Shown in pieces: positions 42,691 to 52,270 of a stretch of DNA of 64,000 nucleotides; within the stretch, counting starts at the first letter, position 1, and each line of letters begins with the position of its first letter. This DNA is from Actinomadura litoris. GTDB taxonomy: Bacteria > Actinomycetota > Actinomycetes > Streptosporangiales > Streptosporangiaceae. The notes beneath the pieces are model-generated. The model was given only the letters and a program-made list of their open reading frames with translations, had not been told where the DNA came from and did no database searches. The stretch spans positions 248,001-312,000 of the forward strand of contig NZ_WOFH01000003.1 of assembly GCF_009733595.1 (NCBI RefSeq). Reading direction: 5' to 3'. The translations under genes were made by a program, and so were the position numbers.

Positions 42691-45600
42691 ATGACCAGCG
42701 ACGCCAAGAACAACGAGGAAAAGCTCGTCGACTACCTCAAGTGGGTGACCGCGGACCTGCAGCGGACCCGGCGGCGGCTCGCCGAGGTACAGGACGCGGC
42801 GCGGGAGCCGGTCGCGGTCGTCGGGATCGGCTGCCGTTTCCCGGGCGGCGTGCGGAGCCCCGAGGAGCTGTGGCGGCTGGTGGACACCGGCGGCGACGCC
42901 GTCGCCGGGTTCCCCGCCGACCGGGGCTGGGACGTCGACGCGCTCTACGACCCCGACCCGGACCGCCCCGGCACCTTCTACACGCGGCGCGGCGCGTTCC
43001 TCTACGACGCGGACGGCTTCGACCCGGCGTTCTTCGGGCTCGGCCCGCGCGAGGCGACCGCGATGGACCCGCAGCACCGGCTGCTGCTGGAGACCACGTG
43101 GGAGGCGGTCGAGCGGGCGGGCATCGACCCGGCGACGCTCCGCGCGAGCGACACCGGCGTGTTCGCGGGCGTGATGTACAGCGACTACGCCGCGCGGCTC
43201 GGCCGCGTCCCGCAGGAGTACGAGGGTTTCGTCGGCAACGGCAGCGCGCCGAGCGTCGCGTCCGGCCGGATCGCCTACACGTTCGGGTTCGAGGGCCCGG
43301 CGGTGACCATCGACACGGCCTGCTCGTCGTCGCTGGTAGCCGTGCACCTGGCGGTCCAGGCGCTGCGCCGCGGCGAGTGCGGGCTGGCGCTCGCGGGGGG
43401 CGTCACGGTGCTGGCCTCGCCGGGCCTGTTCGTGGAGTTCGCCCGCCAGCGCGGCCTGTCCGCCGACGGCCGGTGCAAGGCGTTCGCGGGCGCGGCCGAC
43501 GGCACGGGCTTCGGCGAGGGCGCGGGCGTCCTGCTGCTGGAGCGCCTGTCGGACGCGCAGCGCAACGACCGCACCATCCTCGGTGTGATCCGGGGCTCGG
43601 CGGTCAACCAGGACGGCGCGTCCAACGGCCTCACCGCGCCGAACGGACCGGCGCAGGAGCGGGTCGTCCGGGCCGCGCTGAGCGACGCCCGGCTGGAACC
43701 CTCCGACGTGGACGTGGTCGAAGGCCACGGCACCGGCACCACGCTCGGCGACCCGATCGAGGCGCAGGCGCTGCTCGCGACCTACGGCCAGGACCGCCCC
43801 GAGGGCCGCCCGCTCTGGCTGGGGTCGGTGAAGTCGAACATCGGCCACACCCAGGCCGCCGCCGGGGTCGCGGGCATGATCAAGATGATCGCTGCCATGC
43901 GGCACGAGGTCATGCCGCGGACGCTGCACGTGGACGAGCCGTCCCCGCACGTCGACTGGACGTCCGGCGACGTCGCGCTGCTGGCGGAACCGCGGCCCTG
44001 GGGCAGGAACGGGCGCCCCCGCCGCGCCGGGGTGTCCTCGTTCGGGATCAGCGGCACGAACGCCCACGTCATCCTGGAGGAACCCCCCTCCGCGACCTCG
44101 ACGGAACCGGAGCGGAACGAGCCCCCGGTCACCCCCGTGGTCCTCTCCGGACGCGGCGCCCCCGCCCTCCAAGGCCAGGCGAGCCGGTTGCGGGAGTACC
44201 TGCGGTCGCAGGCGCCCCTCCGCCCCGTGGACGTCGGCTTCTCGCTGGCGCGCCGCACCGCCTTCGACGAGCGCGCCGTCATCGTCGCGGGCGACCGCGA
44301 CGCCCTCGACAAGGGCCTCGCGGCGCTGGCGGAGGACCGTCCCGCGTTCCACGTCCTGCGCGGACGGGCCGACCCAAGCGGTAAGACCGCGTTCCTGTTC
44401 ACCGGCCAGGGCAGCCAGCGCCTCGGCATGGGCCGCGACCTCGCCGCCGCGTTCCCGGTGTTCGCGCGGGCGCTGGACGAGGCGTGCGCGCACCTCGACC
44501 CGCACCTCGACCGCCCCCTCCGCGCGGTGATCTTCGCGGAGCCGAGGACGGCGGACGCGGCGCTGCTCGACCAGACCCGCTACACCCAGTGCGCCCTGTT
44601 CGCCGTGGAGACCGCGCTGTTCCGGCTGTTCGAGCACCACGGCCTCACGCCCGACCACGTGATCGGCCACTCGATCGGCGAGCTGACCGCCGCGCACGTC
44701 GCGGGCGTGCTGAGCCTCGACGACGCCTGCGCGCTGGTCGCGGCCCGGGGACGGCTCATGCAGGCGGCGCGGTCCGGCGGCGCGATGACCGCGATCCAGG
44801 CCGGGGAGTCGCAGGTACTGCAATCCCTGGCCGGCCACGCCGGACGCGTCGCGATCGCCGCCGTCAACGGCCCGACGTCCGTCGTGGTGTCGGGCGACGC
44901 CGACGCGGTCGCGGAGGTGTCCGCGCACTGGCGCGCGGCGGGCCACAAGACCAAGCGGCTGCGCGTCAGCCACGCCTTCCACTCCCCGCACATGGACGAC
45001 GTGCTGGAGGAGTTCCGCCGGGTCGCCGAGGGCCTGGCCTTCCACCCGCCGACGATCCCGCTGATCTCCAACCTGACCGGCGGGCCCGCGACGGCGGAGC
45101 AGCTCGCCTCCCCCGGCTACTGGGCCTCGCACATCCGCGAACCGGTGCGCTTCCTCGACGGCGTCCGCGCGCTGGAGGCGGCGGGCGTCACCGCGTTCGT
45201 CGAACTCGGCCCGGACGGCGTGCTCACCGCGATGGCGCGCGAGTGCCTGGCCGCCGAGCCGCGCGTCCTCGTCCCCGCGCTGCGCGGCGACCGCCCCGAC
45301 GCCACGACGTTCCTCACCGCGCTCGCCCACGTGTGGGTCTCGGGTGCGAGCGTCGACTGGCGGGGTCTGCTCAGCGATCAGGGCGGAACCCCCACCGACC
45401 TGCCCACCTACGCGTTCCAGCACCGCCGCTACTGGCTCGACGCCTCCGCCGACACCGCCGGGGGCGCCTCGTCCGACGGCGCGTTCTGGACGGCGGTCGA
45501 GGGCGGCGACCTCGACGTCCTGTCCCGGATCCTCCAGGTCAACGGCGACCAGCGGCGCTCGCTGACCACGCTGCTGCCGGTGCTGTCGGCCTGGCACCGC

Positions 45601-47199
45601 CGGCGGACCTGGCGCTACCGCGTCACCTGGAGCCCGCTCCCGGAGACCGCCGCACCGACCCGGCCGGGCACATGGCTGGTCCTGGCCGCCGCCGACGACC
45701 CCCTAGGAGTGGCCGCCGCCCTGACCGAACGCGGCGCCACCACCATCTCCGTCCACCCCGAAGCGGACAAGGACGACCTCCTCGCGGCCCTCGACGGCCG
45801 GGACCTGTCGGGCGTTCTCGTCGTCCCGGCGCCCGGGGACCCGCTCCCCGCCGCCCTGGCCGGGGCGGACATCGACGCGCCGCTGTGGTGGGTGACGCGC
45901 GGCGCGGTCACCGTGGACGAAGCCGGAGACGGAACCTCGCAGGAGCAGGCCACCGCCGGTTTCCCGCCCCCGAACGCCAAGGCCATCGACCTGCCCGGCA
46001 GGCTCGACGACGCCCTCGCCGGACGCCTGCTCCGCGCCCTCGCCTCGGACGGGGAGGACCGCCTGGCCGTCCGCGCGAACGGCACCTACGCCCGCCGACT
46101 GGTCAGGGCCACGCCCACGGCGGCGGCCCCCGAGCGGCCGCGCCGCGCGCACGGCACCGTCCTGCTCACCGGCCCGCTCACCCGGGCGATCGCGCACGCC
46201 GCCCGCTGCCTGGCCGACGACGGCGCCGAACGCCTCGTCCTGGCCTGCACGCCCGGCGCCGAGAGCGGCGGCGCCGCCGTCCTGGAGGCCGAACTCACCG
46301 CGCTCGGGACGGACGTCCACGTCACCGACTGCGACCCCGCCGACCGCGACGCCCTCGCGGCGCTGCTCGCCACGCTCGCCGCCGAGGGACGCCTGACCGG
46401 TGTCGTCCACACCGTCCACACCGTCCACGACCCGGCCGCGGGCGACACCGCCCCGCACGACATCGCGGCCGTCCGCAACCTGGACGAGCTGACCCGCGAC
46501 CGCGACCTCCACGTGTTCCTGCTGTTCGGGGAGTTCGGCGCGGCGATGGGCGACGCGCGTCCCGCGTGGCGGGTGCCGGTCGAGGCGCTCGCCGAGACCG
46601 TCGTCCACCACCGGCGCTCGCGCGGCCTGCCCGCCGCCGCCATCGCCTGGGGGCCGCTGGAGGGCGAGGACACCGCGCCCGGCCTGCGTCCCATGGAGGC
46701 GCGGGCCGCCGCGACCGTGCTCCGCCAGGTCCTCGACGCCGACGACCCGTTCCCCGCGATCGCCGACGTGGACTGGCCGGCGTTCGCCTCCCGCCGGGGC
46801 GGCCGGGGCGCCGGGCTGCTGTCCGCCGTCCCGGAGGCCGGACGCGTCCTGGACGCGGCGCGCGCCGCGAGCACCCCCCGCGACACCGGGGAACTGCGCG
46901 CCCGCCTGGCCGAACTCCCGGGAGACAAGCGGGAGGCCGAGCTCCTGCGCCTGGTCACCGACCACGCGGCGGCGATCCTCGGCCACCACACCGCCGGGGA
47001 GGTGGACCCGGCCACGACGTTCCTCGAACTCGGCTTCAGCTCGTTCACCGGCCTGGAGTTGCGCAACCAGCTCTGCGCGGCCACCGGCCTGGACCTGCCC
47101 TCGGTCGTGGTCTTCGACCACCCCACCCCCGACGCGCTGGCCCGCCACCTCCTCGACGCCCTGGCCGACCGCCTCGAACAACCCCAGGAATCCCCGTGA
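42691..47199 (+). CDS. Type I modular PKS, terminal module KS-AT-KR(inactive)-ACP without thioesterase
   Basis: 1502 aa from ATG 42691, with GAGG just upstream, 40 bp after the previous PKS stop. The N-terminal docking segment resembles those of the two upstream proteins. KS (C211, [13 protein letters not shown]) and AT (GHSIGE S661, HAFH near 764, malonyl) look active. The following 400 residues align in outline with a KR, but the nucleotide loop reads TGPLTRAIA instead of GGTGxLG and the YxxxN site is replaced ([11 protein letters not shown]), so no reduction is expected. ACP S1451 lies in an unusual GFSSF. The protein ends about 50 residues after the ACP Ser with no thioesterase and no docking tail. 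This is the final module: it should hold a beta-ketoacyl chain for off-loading by the glyceryl-ACP/KASIII system. Confidence 0.95.
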   Translation: MTSDAKNNEEKLVDYLKWVTADLQRTRRRLAEVQDAAREPVAVVGIGCRFPGGVRSPEELWRLVDTGGDAVAGFPADRGWDVDALYDPDPDRPGTFYTRRGAFLYDADGFDPAFFGLGPREATAMDPQHRLLLETTWEAVERAGIDPATLRASDTGVFAGVMYSDYAARLGRVPQEYEGFVGNGSAPSVASGRIAYTFGFEGPAVTIDTACSSSLVAVHLAVQALRRGECGLALAGGVTVLASPGLFVEFARQRGLSADGRCKAFAGAADGTGFGEGAGVLLLERLSDAQRNDRTILGVIRGSAVNQDGASNGLTAPNGPAQERVVRAALSDARLEPSDVDVVEGHGTGTTLGDPIEAQALLATYGQDRPEGRPLWLGSVKSNIGHTQAAAGVAGMIKMIAAMRHEVMPRTLHVDEPSPHVDWTSGDVALLAEPRPWGRNGRPRRAGVSSFGISGTNAHVILEEPPSATSTEPERNEPPVTPVVLSGRGAPALQGQASRLREYLRSQAPLRPVDVGFSLARRTAFDERAVIVAGDRDALDKGLAALAEDRPAFHVLRGRADPSGKTAFLFTGQGSQRLGMGRDLAAAFPVFARALDEACAHLDPHLDRPLRAVIFAEPRTADAALLDQTRYTQCALFAVETALFRLFEHHGLTPDHVIGHSIGELTAAHVAGVLSLDDACALVAARGRLMQAARSGGAMTAIQAGESQVLQSLAGHAGRVAIAAVNGPTSVVVSGDADAVAEVSAHWRAAGHKTKRLRVSHAFHSPHMDDVLEEFRRVAEGLAFHPPTIPLISNLTGGPATAEQLASPGYWASHIREPVRFLDGVRALEAAGVTAFVELGPDGVLTAMARECLAAEPRVLVPALRGDRPDATTFLTALAHVWVSGASVDWRGLLSDQGGTPTDLPTYAFQHRRYWLDASADTAGGASSDGAFWTAVEGGDLDVLSRILQVNGDQRRSLTTLLPVLSAWHRRRTWRYRVTWSPLPETAAPTRPGTWLVLAAADDPLGVAAALTERGATTISVHPEADKDDLLAALDGRDLSGVLVVPAPGDPLPAALAGADIDAPLWWVTRGAVTVDEAGDGTSQEQATAGFPPPNAKAIDLPGRLDDALAGRLLRALASDGEDRLAVRANGTYARRLVRATPTAAAPERPRRAHGTVLLTGPLTRAIAHAARCLADDGAERLVLACTPGAESGGAAVLEAELTALGTDVHVTDCDPADRDALAALLATLAAEGRLTGVVHTVHTVHDPAAGDTAPHDIAAVRNLDELTRDRDLHVFLLFGEFGAAMGDARPAWRVPVEALAETVVHHRRSRGLPAAAIAWGPLEGEDTAPGLRPMEARAAATVLRQVLDADDPFPAIADVDWPAFASRRGGRGAGLLSAVPEAGRVLDAARAASTPRDTGELRARLAELPGDKREAELLRLVTDHAAAILGHHTAGEVDPATTFLELGFSSFTGLELRNQLCAATGLDLPSVVVFDHPTPDALARHLLDALADRLEQPQESP

Positions 47200-47202
47200 C
47201 GG

Positions 47203-48675
47203 TCAGGGGCGCAGGCCATCGGACGTGAGGTCGTCGCCGGTCTGCTCCGGTAGCCGGATCCCGCCGGCGGGCGGGCGCTCCGCGCGGGCGCGCGGGAACC
47301 AGGCGAGCGCGGCGGCGGCGACGCAGATGCCGGCGGCGATCCACAGCACCATGGTGAAGCCGCCCACCGACGGCTGCCCGTCGCCGCCGGCGTGCGCGGC
47401 CAGGACGGTGGCGGTGAGCGCGCTGCCCAGGGAGAACCCGGTGAAGCGGACCACCTGGTAGAAGCCCATGGCGCTGCCCGTCTCCCGCGCGGGGACCGCC
47501 TCCACGATCAGGCCCGGAATCGCGGCGAAGGTGGTGCCCAGCCCCACTCCGAGGACACCCGTCATGACGAACGCCTGCCACAGGGCGCCGTGGACGACGG
47601 CGAAGAATCCGCAGCCCAGCGCGGACACGAGGCAGCCGATCGCGAGCACCGCGCGGGCCCCCATGAGCGACACCAGGGCGGGCAGGAAGCGGGAGCTGCC
47701 CAGCATGAGGAAGGACAGGGGGATGAGGACGAGACCGGCCACGACGGCCGACGCGGAGAATCCGAAGCCGCCCGAGCGCGGGGACTGGACGAACTCCGTC
47801 ACCCCCGAAAGCGCCATGTACATCGCGACACCGAGCACCATGGCGCAGGCGTCGGCGGCGAACACGGACGGATGGCGCAGCAGGCGCAGCTGGACGAGCG
47901 GGTTCCCGGCGCGCGACTGCTGAACCGCCCAGACCGCGAACAGCGCCGCCCCGGCGGCCAGCAGGCCGATGACCGTCGGCGAGCCCCACCGCCACTCCGT
48001 CCCCTCCGCCACCGCCACCAGCGTGGCGACGATCGCCAGCGCGAGCAGCAGGGTTCCGGGCCAGTCGAACCGGGCGGCGACGCCGCGTCCCGCACTCGAC
48101 GGGACGAACACCGCGACACAGACCAGCGCGAACCCGGACACGACCGCCCCGAACCAGTACGCGCCCGCCAGGCCCCACGCCTCGACGATCAACCCGCTGA
48201 TCGGGTAGCCGGCGCCGAGACCGGCCCCCGCCGACACCGACAACAGCGCGATCATCGGCGCCACCCTGGCCCGCGGCAGCTCCTCCCGGGCGGTGGCCAT
48301 CGCCAGCGGCACCAGCCCGAGCCCGACGCCCTGGAGCCCGCGGCCGACGACCAGCGTTCCCAGGCCGTCCGCCAGCGCGGCCACGACACCGCCCGCCGTG
48401 ACCGCGGCCAGGCCGCCGAGCAGCGTCGCCCGCCGCCGCGGGCCGTCGCCGAGCCGTCCGAGGACCGGTGAGCTCACCGCCCCGACGAGCAGCGCCACGG
48501 TCAGCGACCACTGCGCCGAACTCAGCGACACGTGGAAATCGCGCGCGACGGTGGGGATGAGCGGGGCACCGAACGAGCTGATGACGCTGGCGACCAGCGT
48601 GGCCAGCACCAGCACCGGCCCGATCAGCGCACCGCGACGCCCCCCGCCGAGAACCTCTTCCGCGCCGGCGCCCAT
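47203..48675 (-). CDS. MFS multidrug exporter (DHA2-like)
   Basis: 490 aa from ATG 48675, chosen for the GGGGAGG 6 bp upstream; longer in-frame extensions lack a ribosome site. Many hydrophobic helices and the MFS A-type loop (GRLGDGPRRR near 75) indicate a proton-driven drug exporter in the membrane. It is divergent from a MarR regulator and shares a promoter region with two identical operator-like repeats, so it is probably repressed by that regulator and induced by a ligand. It converges on the last PKS gene with only 3 bp between stops. It could export the tetronate product or serve as a separate resistance pump; it lacks the heptamer promoter of the pathway genes. Confidence 0.9.
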   Translation of the reverse strand: MGAGAEEVLGGGRRGALIGPVLVLATLVASVISSFGAPLIPTVARDFHVSLSSAQWSLTVALLVGAVSSPVLGRLGDGPRRRATLLGGLAAVTAGGVVAALADGLGTLVVGRGLQGVGLGLVPLAMATAREELPRARVAPMIALLSVSAGAGLGAGYPISGLIVEAWGLAGAYWFGAVVSGFALVCVAVFVPSSAGRGVAARFDWPGTLLLALAIVATLVAVAEGTEWRWGSPTVIGLLAAGAALFAVWAVQQSRAGNPLVQLRLLRHPSVFAADACAMVLGVAMYMALSGVTEFVQSPRSGGFGFSASAVVAGLVLIPLSFLMLGSSRFLPALVSLMGARAVLAIGCLVSALGCGFFAVVHGALWQAFVMTGVLGVGLGTTFAAIPGLIVEAVPARETGSAMGFYQVVRFTGFSLGSALTATVLAAHAGGDGQPSVGGFTMVLWIAAGICVAAAALAWFPRARAERPPAGGIRLPEQTGDDLTSDGLRP

Positions 48676-48692
48676 GAGACCTCCCCGCAACC

Positions 48693-48744
48693 GCGTGTGA
48701 ATTGCACGCGTTTCACTGTACGCCCGTTGCGTGTGAATTGCACG
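48693..48744. promoter_or_regulatory. Paired MarR operator candidates
   Basis: The 16-mer GCGTGTGAATTGCACG occurs twice without mismatch, at 48693-48708 and 48729-48744, exactly 36 bp apart. Each is an imperfect palindrome (CGTG...CACG arms). One copy lies next to the exporter start and the other next to the MarR start, so a dimer at each could block both promoters. Confidence 0.75.
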
Positions 48745-48756
48745 TATCCTGGTCGG

Positions 48757-49200
48757 ATGGCGGATGCGGAACTGGCACGTGACCTGGAGCAGGCCCTGGT
48801 GCAACTGCTCCTGCGGCGCAACAGGAGCGCGATCTACGACGCGATCCTGGAGTCGGCGCCGGAGGGCGTCGACCGGCAGACCTACTCGGTGCTGAGCGGT
48901 CTGGCGCGGCTCGGACCGCGGTCGGCGGCGCGGCTGGCCGACGAGGTCGGCATCGACCGGTCCGGCGCGAGCCGCTACGCCGACCGGCTCGAAGCCGCGG
49001 GCCTGCTCGAACGCGGCCCCGACCCCCGCGACGGCCGCGCCACCCTGCTCTCACTGACGCCCGCGGGCGAGGCCGCGGTCGGCAAGCTCCGCGAGGCGCT
49101 GACCCGGCACCTCGCGGACCGGATCGCCGACTGGCCGGACTGGAAGGCGCGGGCACTGATCGACGGCATCCGCCTGCTCATCACCCCGCCCCCGGACTGA
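48757..49200 (+). CDS. MarR-family transcriptional regulator
   Basis: 147 aa. A winged helix-turn-helix (about 45-105) shows the family pattern: a recognition segment RLADEVGIDRSGASRYADRL (about 60-80) and the wing DPRDGRATLLSLTPAG (about 88-103). Start ATG 48757; the ribosome site is weak. It is divergent from the exporter, with twin 16-bp repeats in the 81-bp gap, the usual arrangement for autoregulated repressors of drug pumps. The ligand is unknown. No sign of the cluster's heptamer promoter. Confidence 0.92.
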   Translation: MADAELARDLEQALVQLLLRRNRSAIYDAILESAPEGVDRQTYSVLSGLARLGPRSAARLADEVGIDRSGASRYADRLEAAGLLERGPDPRDGRATLLSLTPAGEAAVGKLREALTRHLADRIADWPDWKARALIDGIRLLITPPPD

Positions 49201-49222
49201 CCCCCGCGAAGCGGAACCCGAC

Positions 49223-50098
49223 TCAGGGGAGATGCCGCCGGACGGCCGGGGCCAGTTGTTCGGCGGCGAAGTCCTCGACCGAGCGCGGAGGGCGGCCGAG
49301 CATTCGCTGGACGCCGTCGCCGAGCCCGGCCGCGCCCTCGTTGAGGTAGTTGGTGTACAGGTCGTGCAGACCGTCCACGACCTGCGGATGGACACCGCGT
49401 TCGGCCAGGTCGGCGCGCCAGGACCCGTCCATCGGCACATCGACGTGGCGGACCGGTCTCCCGAGCACGGCGCCGAAGCGCCCGGCCAGCTCGGGCACGG
49501 TCAGCGCCTGCGGACCGCTGAGGTCGATCTCGCCGCCGACCGGGTGCTCGGCCAGCAGTTCGGCGAGCGCGACGTCCGCGATGTCCCGCGTGTCGATATA
49601 GCCGCGCGCGCCCCTGGACACCGGATCGGGCAAGGTGCCCCGCGCGATCGAGGCCGCCAGCGGCAGGAAGTTCTGCAGGAACCGGTCGGGCCGCAGGACG
49701 GTCAGCTCCGGGACGCCTTCGGCGCGCAGCCGTTCGGTGACCACGTCATGGGCGCCGGTGACGGCGTCGGGGAGCGCGGCGCCGGAGAACGCCAGGGCGC
49801 CGAGTTTGACGATCCGCCGCGCCCCCGCCTCAAGGGCGGCCAGGCCGAGCCCGATCTCGATGGACACCTGGTCCTCGGCGAAGGGATGCGCGAGGTAGAG
49901 CCGCTCCACCCCGGCGACCGCGCGGCGGACGTCGGCCGCGTCGGCGGCGTCGCCGCGCACGACCTCCCCGCGAACCGCGCCGAGCGCCTCCGCGCTCGCG
50001 GCGGACCGAACGAGGAAGCGCACGTCCTCCCGCTCGCGCAGCGCCTCGGTCAGGTACCGCCCCACGCCGCCGTTCGGCGTCGTAATCAAGATCGACAT
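49223..50098 (-). CDS. NmrA-like NAD(P)-binding protein
   Basis: 291 aa from ATG 50098. The N-terminus (MSILITTPNGGVGRYLTEAL) is an atypical-SDR Rossmann motif of the NmrA/HSCARG type (TPxGxxG). There is no YxxxK catalytic pair, so the protein may be a redox sensor or a quinone/NADPH-linked reductase of the YtfG type. It is divergent from a quinone-reductase-like MDR gene, and such pairs often serve quinone or electrophile stress. It converges on the MarR gene with 22 bp between stops. It probably has no part in tetronate synthesis. Confidence 0.85.
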   Translation of the reverse strand: MSILITTPNGGVGRYLTEALREREDVRFLVRSAASAEALGAVRGEVVRGDAADAADVRRAVAGVERLYLAHPFAEDQVSIEIGLGLAALEAGARRIVKLGALAFSGAALPDAVTGAHDVVTERLRAEGVPELTVLRPDRFLQNFLPLAASIARGTLPDPVSRGARGYIDTRDIADVALAELLAEHPVGGEIDLSGPQALTVPELAGRFGAVLGRPVRHVDVPMDGSWRADLAERGVHPQVVDGLHDLYTNYLNEGAAGLGDGVQRMLGRPPRSVEDFAAEQLAPAVRRHLP

Positions 50099-50236
50099 AC
50101 TCGCGCAACAGCCCTCCCGACCGGGGCATTCCGGGGGAGGAGCGGCCGATTCCTTTTCGGCCCGGCCGAGGTCTACATGATGGGAGGCGCGGCCGGTCGG
50201 CCCCTCCCGTACACCGAGACGGAAGGCCGATCTTCG

Positions 50237-51226
50237 ATGACCGTTCCCGCGACCATGCGCGCGCTCCAGCAGACGACCCTCGACGGCCCGCAGGACATGC
50301 GCCTGGTCACCGACGCGCCGGTGCCCGCCCCCGGCCCGGACGAGGTCCTGATCCGCGTCACCGCCGCCGGGGTCAACTTCGCCGACGTCTCCAGGGCCCG
50401 CGGCACGTTCCTGGACGGCCCGCGGCCCCCGTACGTGGCGGGTTTCGAGGCCGCTGGAGAGATCGTCGCAGTAGGGGAGGCGGTGACCTGGCAGCCGGGG
50501 GCCCGCGTCGTCGGCGTCGGAACCGGCGCCTTCGCCGAGTACATGGCCCTGCCCGCGGCGGCGGCGGTCCCCGTGCCCTCGGGCTGGACGGAGCGGCAGG
50601 CGCTGGGCCTGGTCGTGAACTGGCCCACCGCGCTGGCCGCGCTCAGGCCCCTGGGCGGCGTCGGTTCCGGCCACGTCGTGCTGATCCACGCCGCGGCGGG
50701 CGGAACCGGCCAGGCCGCCGTGCGGATCGCCAAGCACTACGGCGCGACGGTCATCGCCACCGCCTCGCCGGGCAAGCACGAAACGGTGCTGGCACTCGGC
50801 GCCGACCACGTCCTGGACTCCCTCGGCGGCGACCTCGCCGCCGAGGTGGCCGAGCTGACCGGCGGCTCCGGCGTCGATGTGGTCCTGGAGTCGGCCGGTG
50901 GCGCCACCTTCGCCGCCGGCCTGGCCGCCGCCAAGCGGGTCACCGGACGCGTCATCGTCTACGGCCTGGCGGGCGGCGAGGCCGCGATCACCAACTGGGA
51001 CCTGGTGTACAAGCACCAGGTCCACGTCATCGGCCTCAACATCGGCGTGCTGGTCCAGGCCGCGCCGCGGATCTTCGGCGAGGTGATGGGCGAGCTGTCC
51101 GCGCTGATCGCGGCGGGCGTGCTCGCCCCCGTCGCGCCCACCGTCCACGAACTGGCCGACGGGCCCAAGGCGCTGACGGAACTGGAGGCCAGGGCCACCG
51201 TCGGCAAACTGGCCCTGCTGCCCTGA
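50237..51226 (+). CDS. Zinc-less MDR, quinone oxidoreductase-like
   Basis: 329 aa from ATG 50237, with GGAAGG 10 bp upstream. GroES-like N-terminal domain (about 25-110) and Rossmann domain with the loop HAAAGGTGQAAV (about 152-163), as in NADPH:quinone oxidoreductases; zinc-binding Cys residues are absent. The enzyme would reduce quinones or enones with NADPH in the cytoplasm. Divergent from the NmrA-like gene and upstream of an ECF sigma gene on the same strand, but the sigma gene seems to have its own promoter. Confidence 0.88.
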   Translation: MTVPATMRALQQTTLDGPQDMRLVTDAPVPAPGPDEVLIRVTAAGVNFADVSRARGTFLDGPRPPYVAGFEAAGEIVAVGEAVTWQPGARVVGVGTGAFAEYMALPAAAAVPVPSGWTERQALGLVVNWPTALAALRPLGGVGSGHVVLIHAAAGGTGQAAVRIAKHYGATVIATASPGKHETVLALGADHVLDSLGGDLAAEVAELTGGSGVDVVLESAGGATFAAGLAAAKRVTGRVIVYGLAGGEAAITNWDLVYKHQVHVIGLNIGVLVQAAPRIFGEVMGELSALIAAGVLAPVAPTVHELADGPKALTELEARATVGKLALLP

Positions 51227-51227
51227 A

Positions 51228-51251
51228 CGATGCCGATGCCGATGCCGATGC
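51228..51251 (+). repeat. Tandem hexamer CGATGC x4
   Basis: Four perfect copies of CGATGC lie right after the MDR stop and just upstream of the predicted -10 of the ECF sigma gene, so the number of copies could alter promoter spacing. Possibly a simple slippage repeat. Confidence 0.9.
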
Positions 51252-51273
51252 CGCACCGTACTAGGCTCGCGGC

Positions 51274-52236
51274 GTGACACCGGACCGCGACCGGTTCATC
51301 GCCGAGACCGAGCGGTTCCGCCAGGAGCTGCTGGCGCACTGCTACCGCATGGTCGGCTCGGCGCACGACGCCGAGGACCTCGTCCAGGAGTGCTACCTGC
51401 GGGCCTGGCGGTCCTACTCCGGGTTCGAGGGCCGCGCGTCGACGCGCTCCTGGCTCTACAGGATCGCCACCAACGTCTGCCTGACGGCGTTGAAGCCGCG
51501 CCCGATCCGCGTGCTGCCCTCGGGCCTGGCGGGCCCGTCCGACCGCCCGCCCACCCCCGTCCCGCCCGGCGAGGTCTCGTGGCTGGAACCACTGCCGGAC
51601 GCGTGGATCGCCACCGACGATCCCGCCGCGGTGGCGGTCGAACGCGAGTCGGTGCGCCTGGCGCTCATCGCCGGCCTCCAGCACCTGCCCGCCCGCCAGC
51701 GCGCGATCCTCATCCTGCGCGAGGTGCTGGCGTTCTCGGCGGCCGAGACCGCGGAGATCCTCGACACCACCACGGCGGCGGTCAAGAGCGGCCTCCAGCG
51801 CGCCCGCGCCCGGCTGGACGAACTGGAACCCGAGCCGGAAGCCCTACTCGAACCGACCGACCCCCGCGCCCGCGCACTGCTCGACGGCTACATCGCCGCC
51901 TTCGAACACTCCGACGCCCGCCTTTTGGAACAGGTACTGCGCGCGGACGCGACGCTGGAGGCGACGCCCTTCCGCGAATGGCAGTCGGGCCGGGCGACAT
52001 GCATCCACACGCTGGACACCTACGTGCTGGGCGCACCGGGCGACTGGCGGATGATCGCCACCGCGGCCAACGGCCACCCCGCCGCCGCCGTGTACCACCG
52101 CGCCCCCGACGGCACACTCCGAGCCGACGGCGCCGTGGTGCTGACCCCCACCCCCACCGGCATCGCCCACGTGATCAAATTCCACGACCCCGCCCTCCCC
52201 GCGACCTTCGGCCACCCACCCCACCTCACTCCCTGA
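51274..52236 (+). CDS. ECF sigma factor with C-terminal SnoaL-like domain
   Basis: 320 aa from GTG 51274. Sigma region 2 (about 12-80; AHDAEDLVQECYLRAWRSY) and region 4 (about 130-180; LPARQRAILILREVLAFSAAE) are intact. The last 130 residues form an NTF2/SnoaL-like domain, as in actinobacterial ECF factors that have no separate anti-sigma and are tuned by this extension. No anti-sigma gene is next to it. TAGGCT at 51262-51267 lies 6 bp before the GTG and there is no purine-rich ribosome site, so the message may be leaderless. Target genes unknown. Confidence 0.92.
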   Translation: MTPDRDRFIAETERFRQELLAHCYRMVGSAHDAEDLVQECYLRAWRSYSGFEGRASTRSWLYRIATNVCLTALKPRPIRVLPSGLAGPSDRPPTPVPPGEVSWLEPLPDAWIATDDPAAVAVERESVRLALIAGLQHLPARQRAILILREVLAFSAAETAEILDTTTAAVKSGLQRARARLDELEPEPEALLEPTDPRARALLDGYIAAFEHSDARLLEQVLRADATLEATPFREWQSGRATCIHTLDTYVLGAPGDWRMIATAANGHPAAAVYHRAPDGTLRADGAVVLTPTPTGIAHVIKFHDPALPATFGHPPHLTP

Positions 52237-52239
52237 CCC

Positions 52240-52255
52240 ACCGACGGCCATCGGT
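52240..52255. terminator. Weak hairpin between convergent genes
   Basis: ACCGA (52240-52244) and TCGGT (52251-52255) form a short stem between the stops of the sigma gene (52236) and the hydrolase gene (52271). Only 5 bp of stem and no T-run, so this is tentative. Confidence 0.3.
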
Positions 52256-52270
52256 TGCGATTCGGGCTTT

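Noticed and set aside
42691..47199. A thioesterase at the end of the assembly line
   Set aside because: The protein ends about 50 residues after the ACP serine; no GxSxG hydrolase domain is present.
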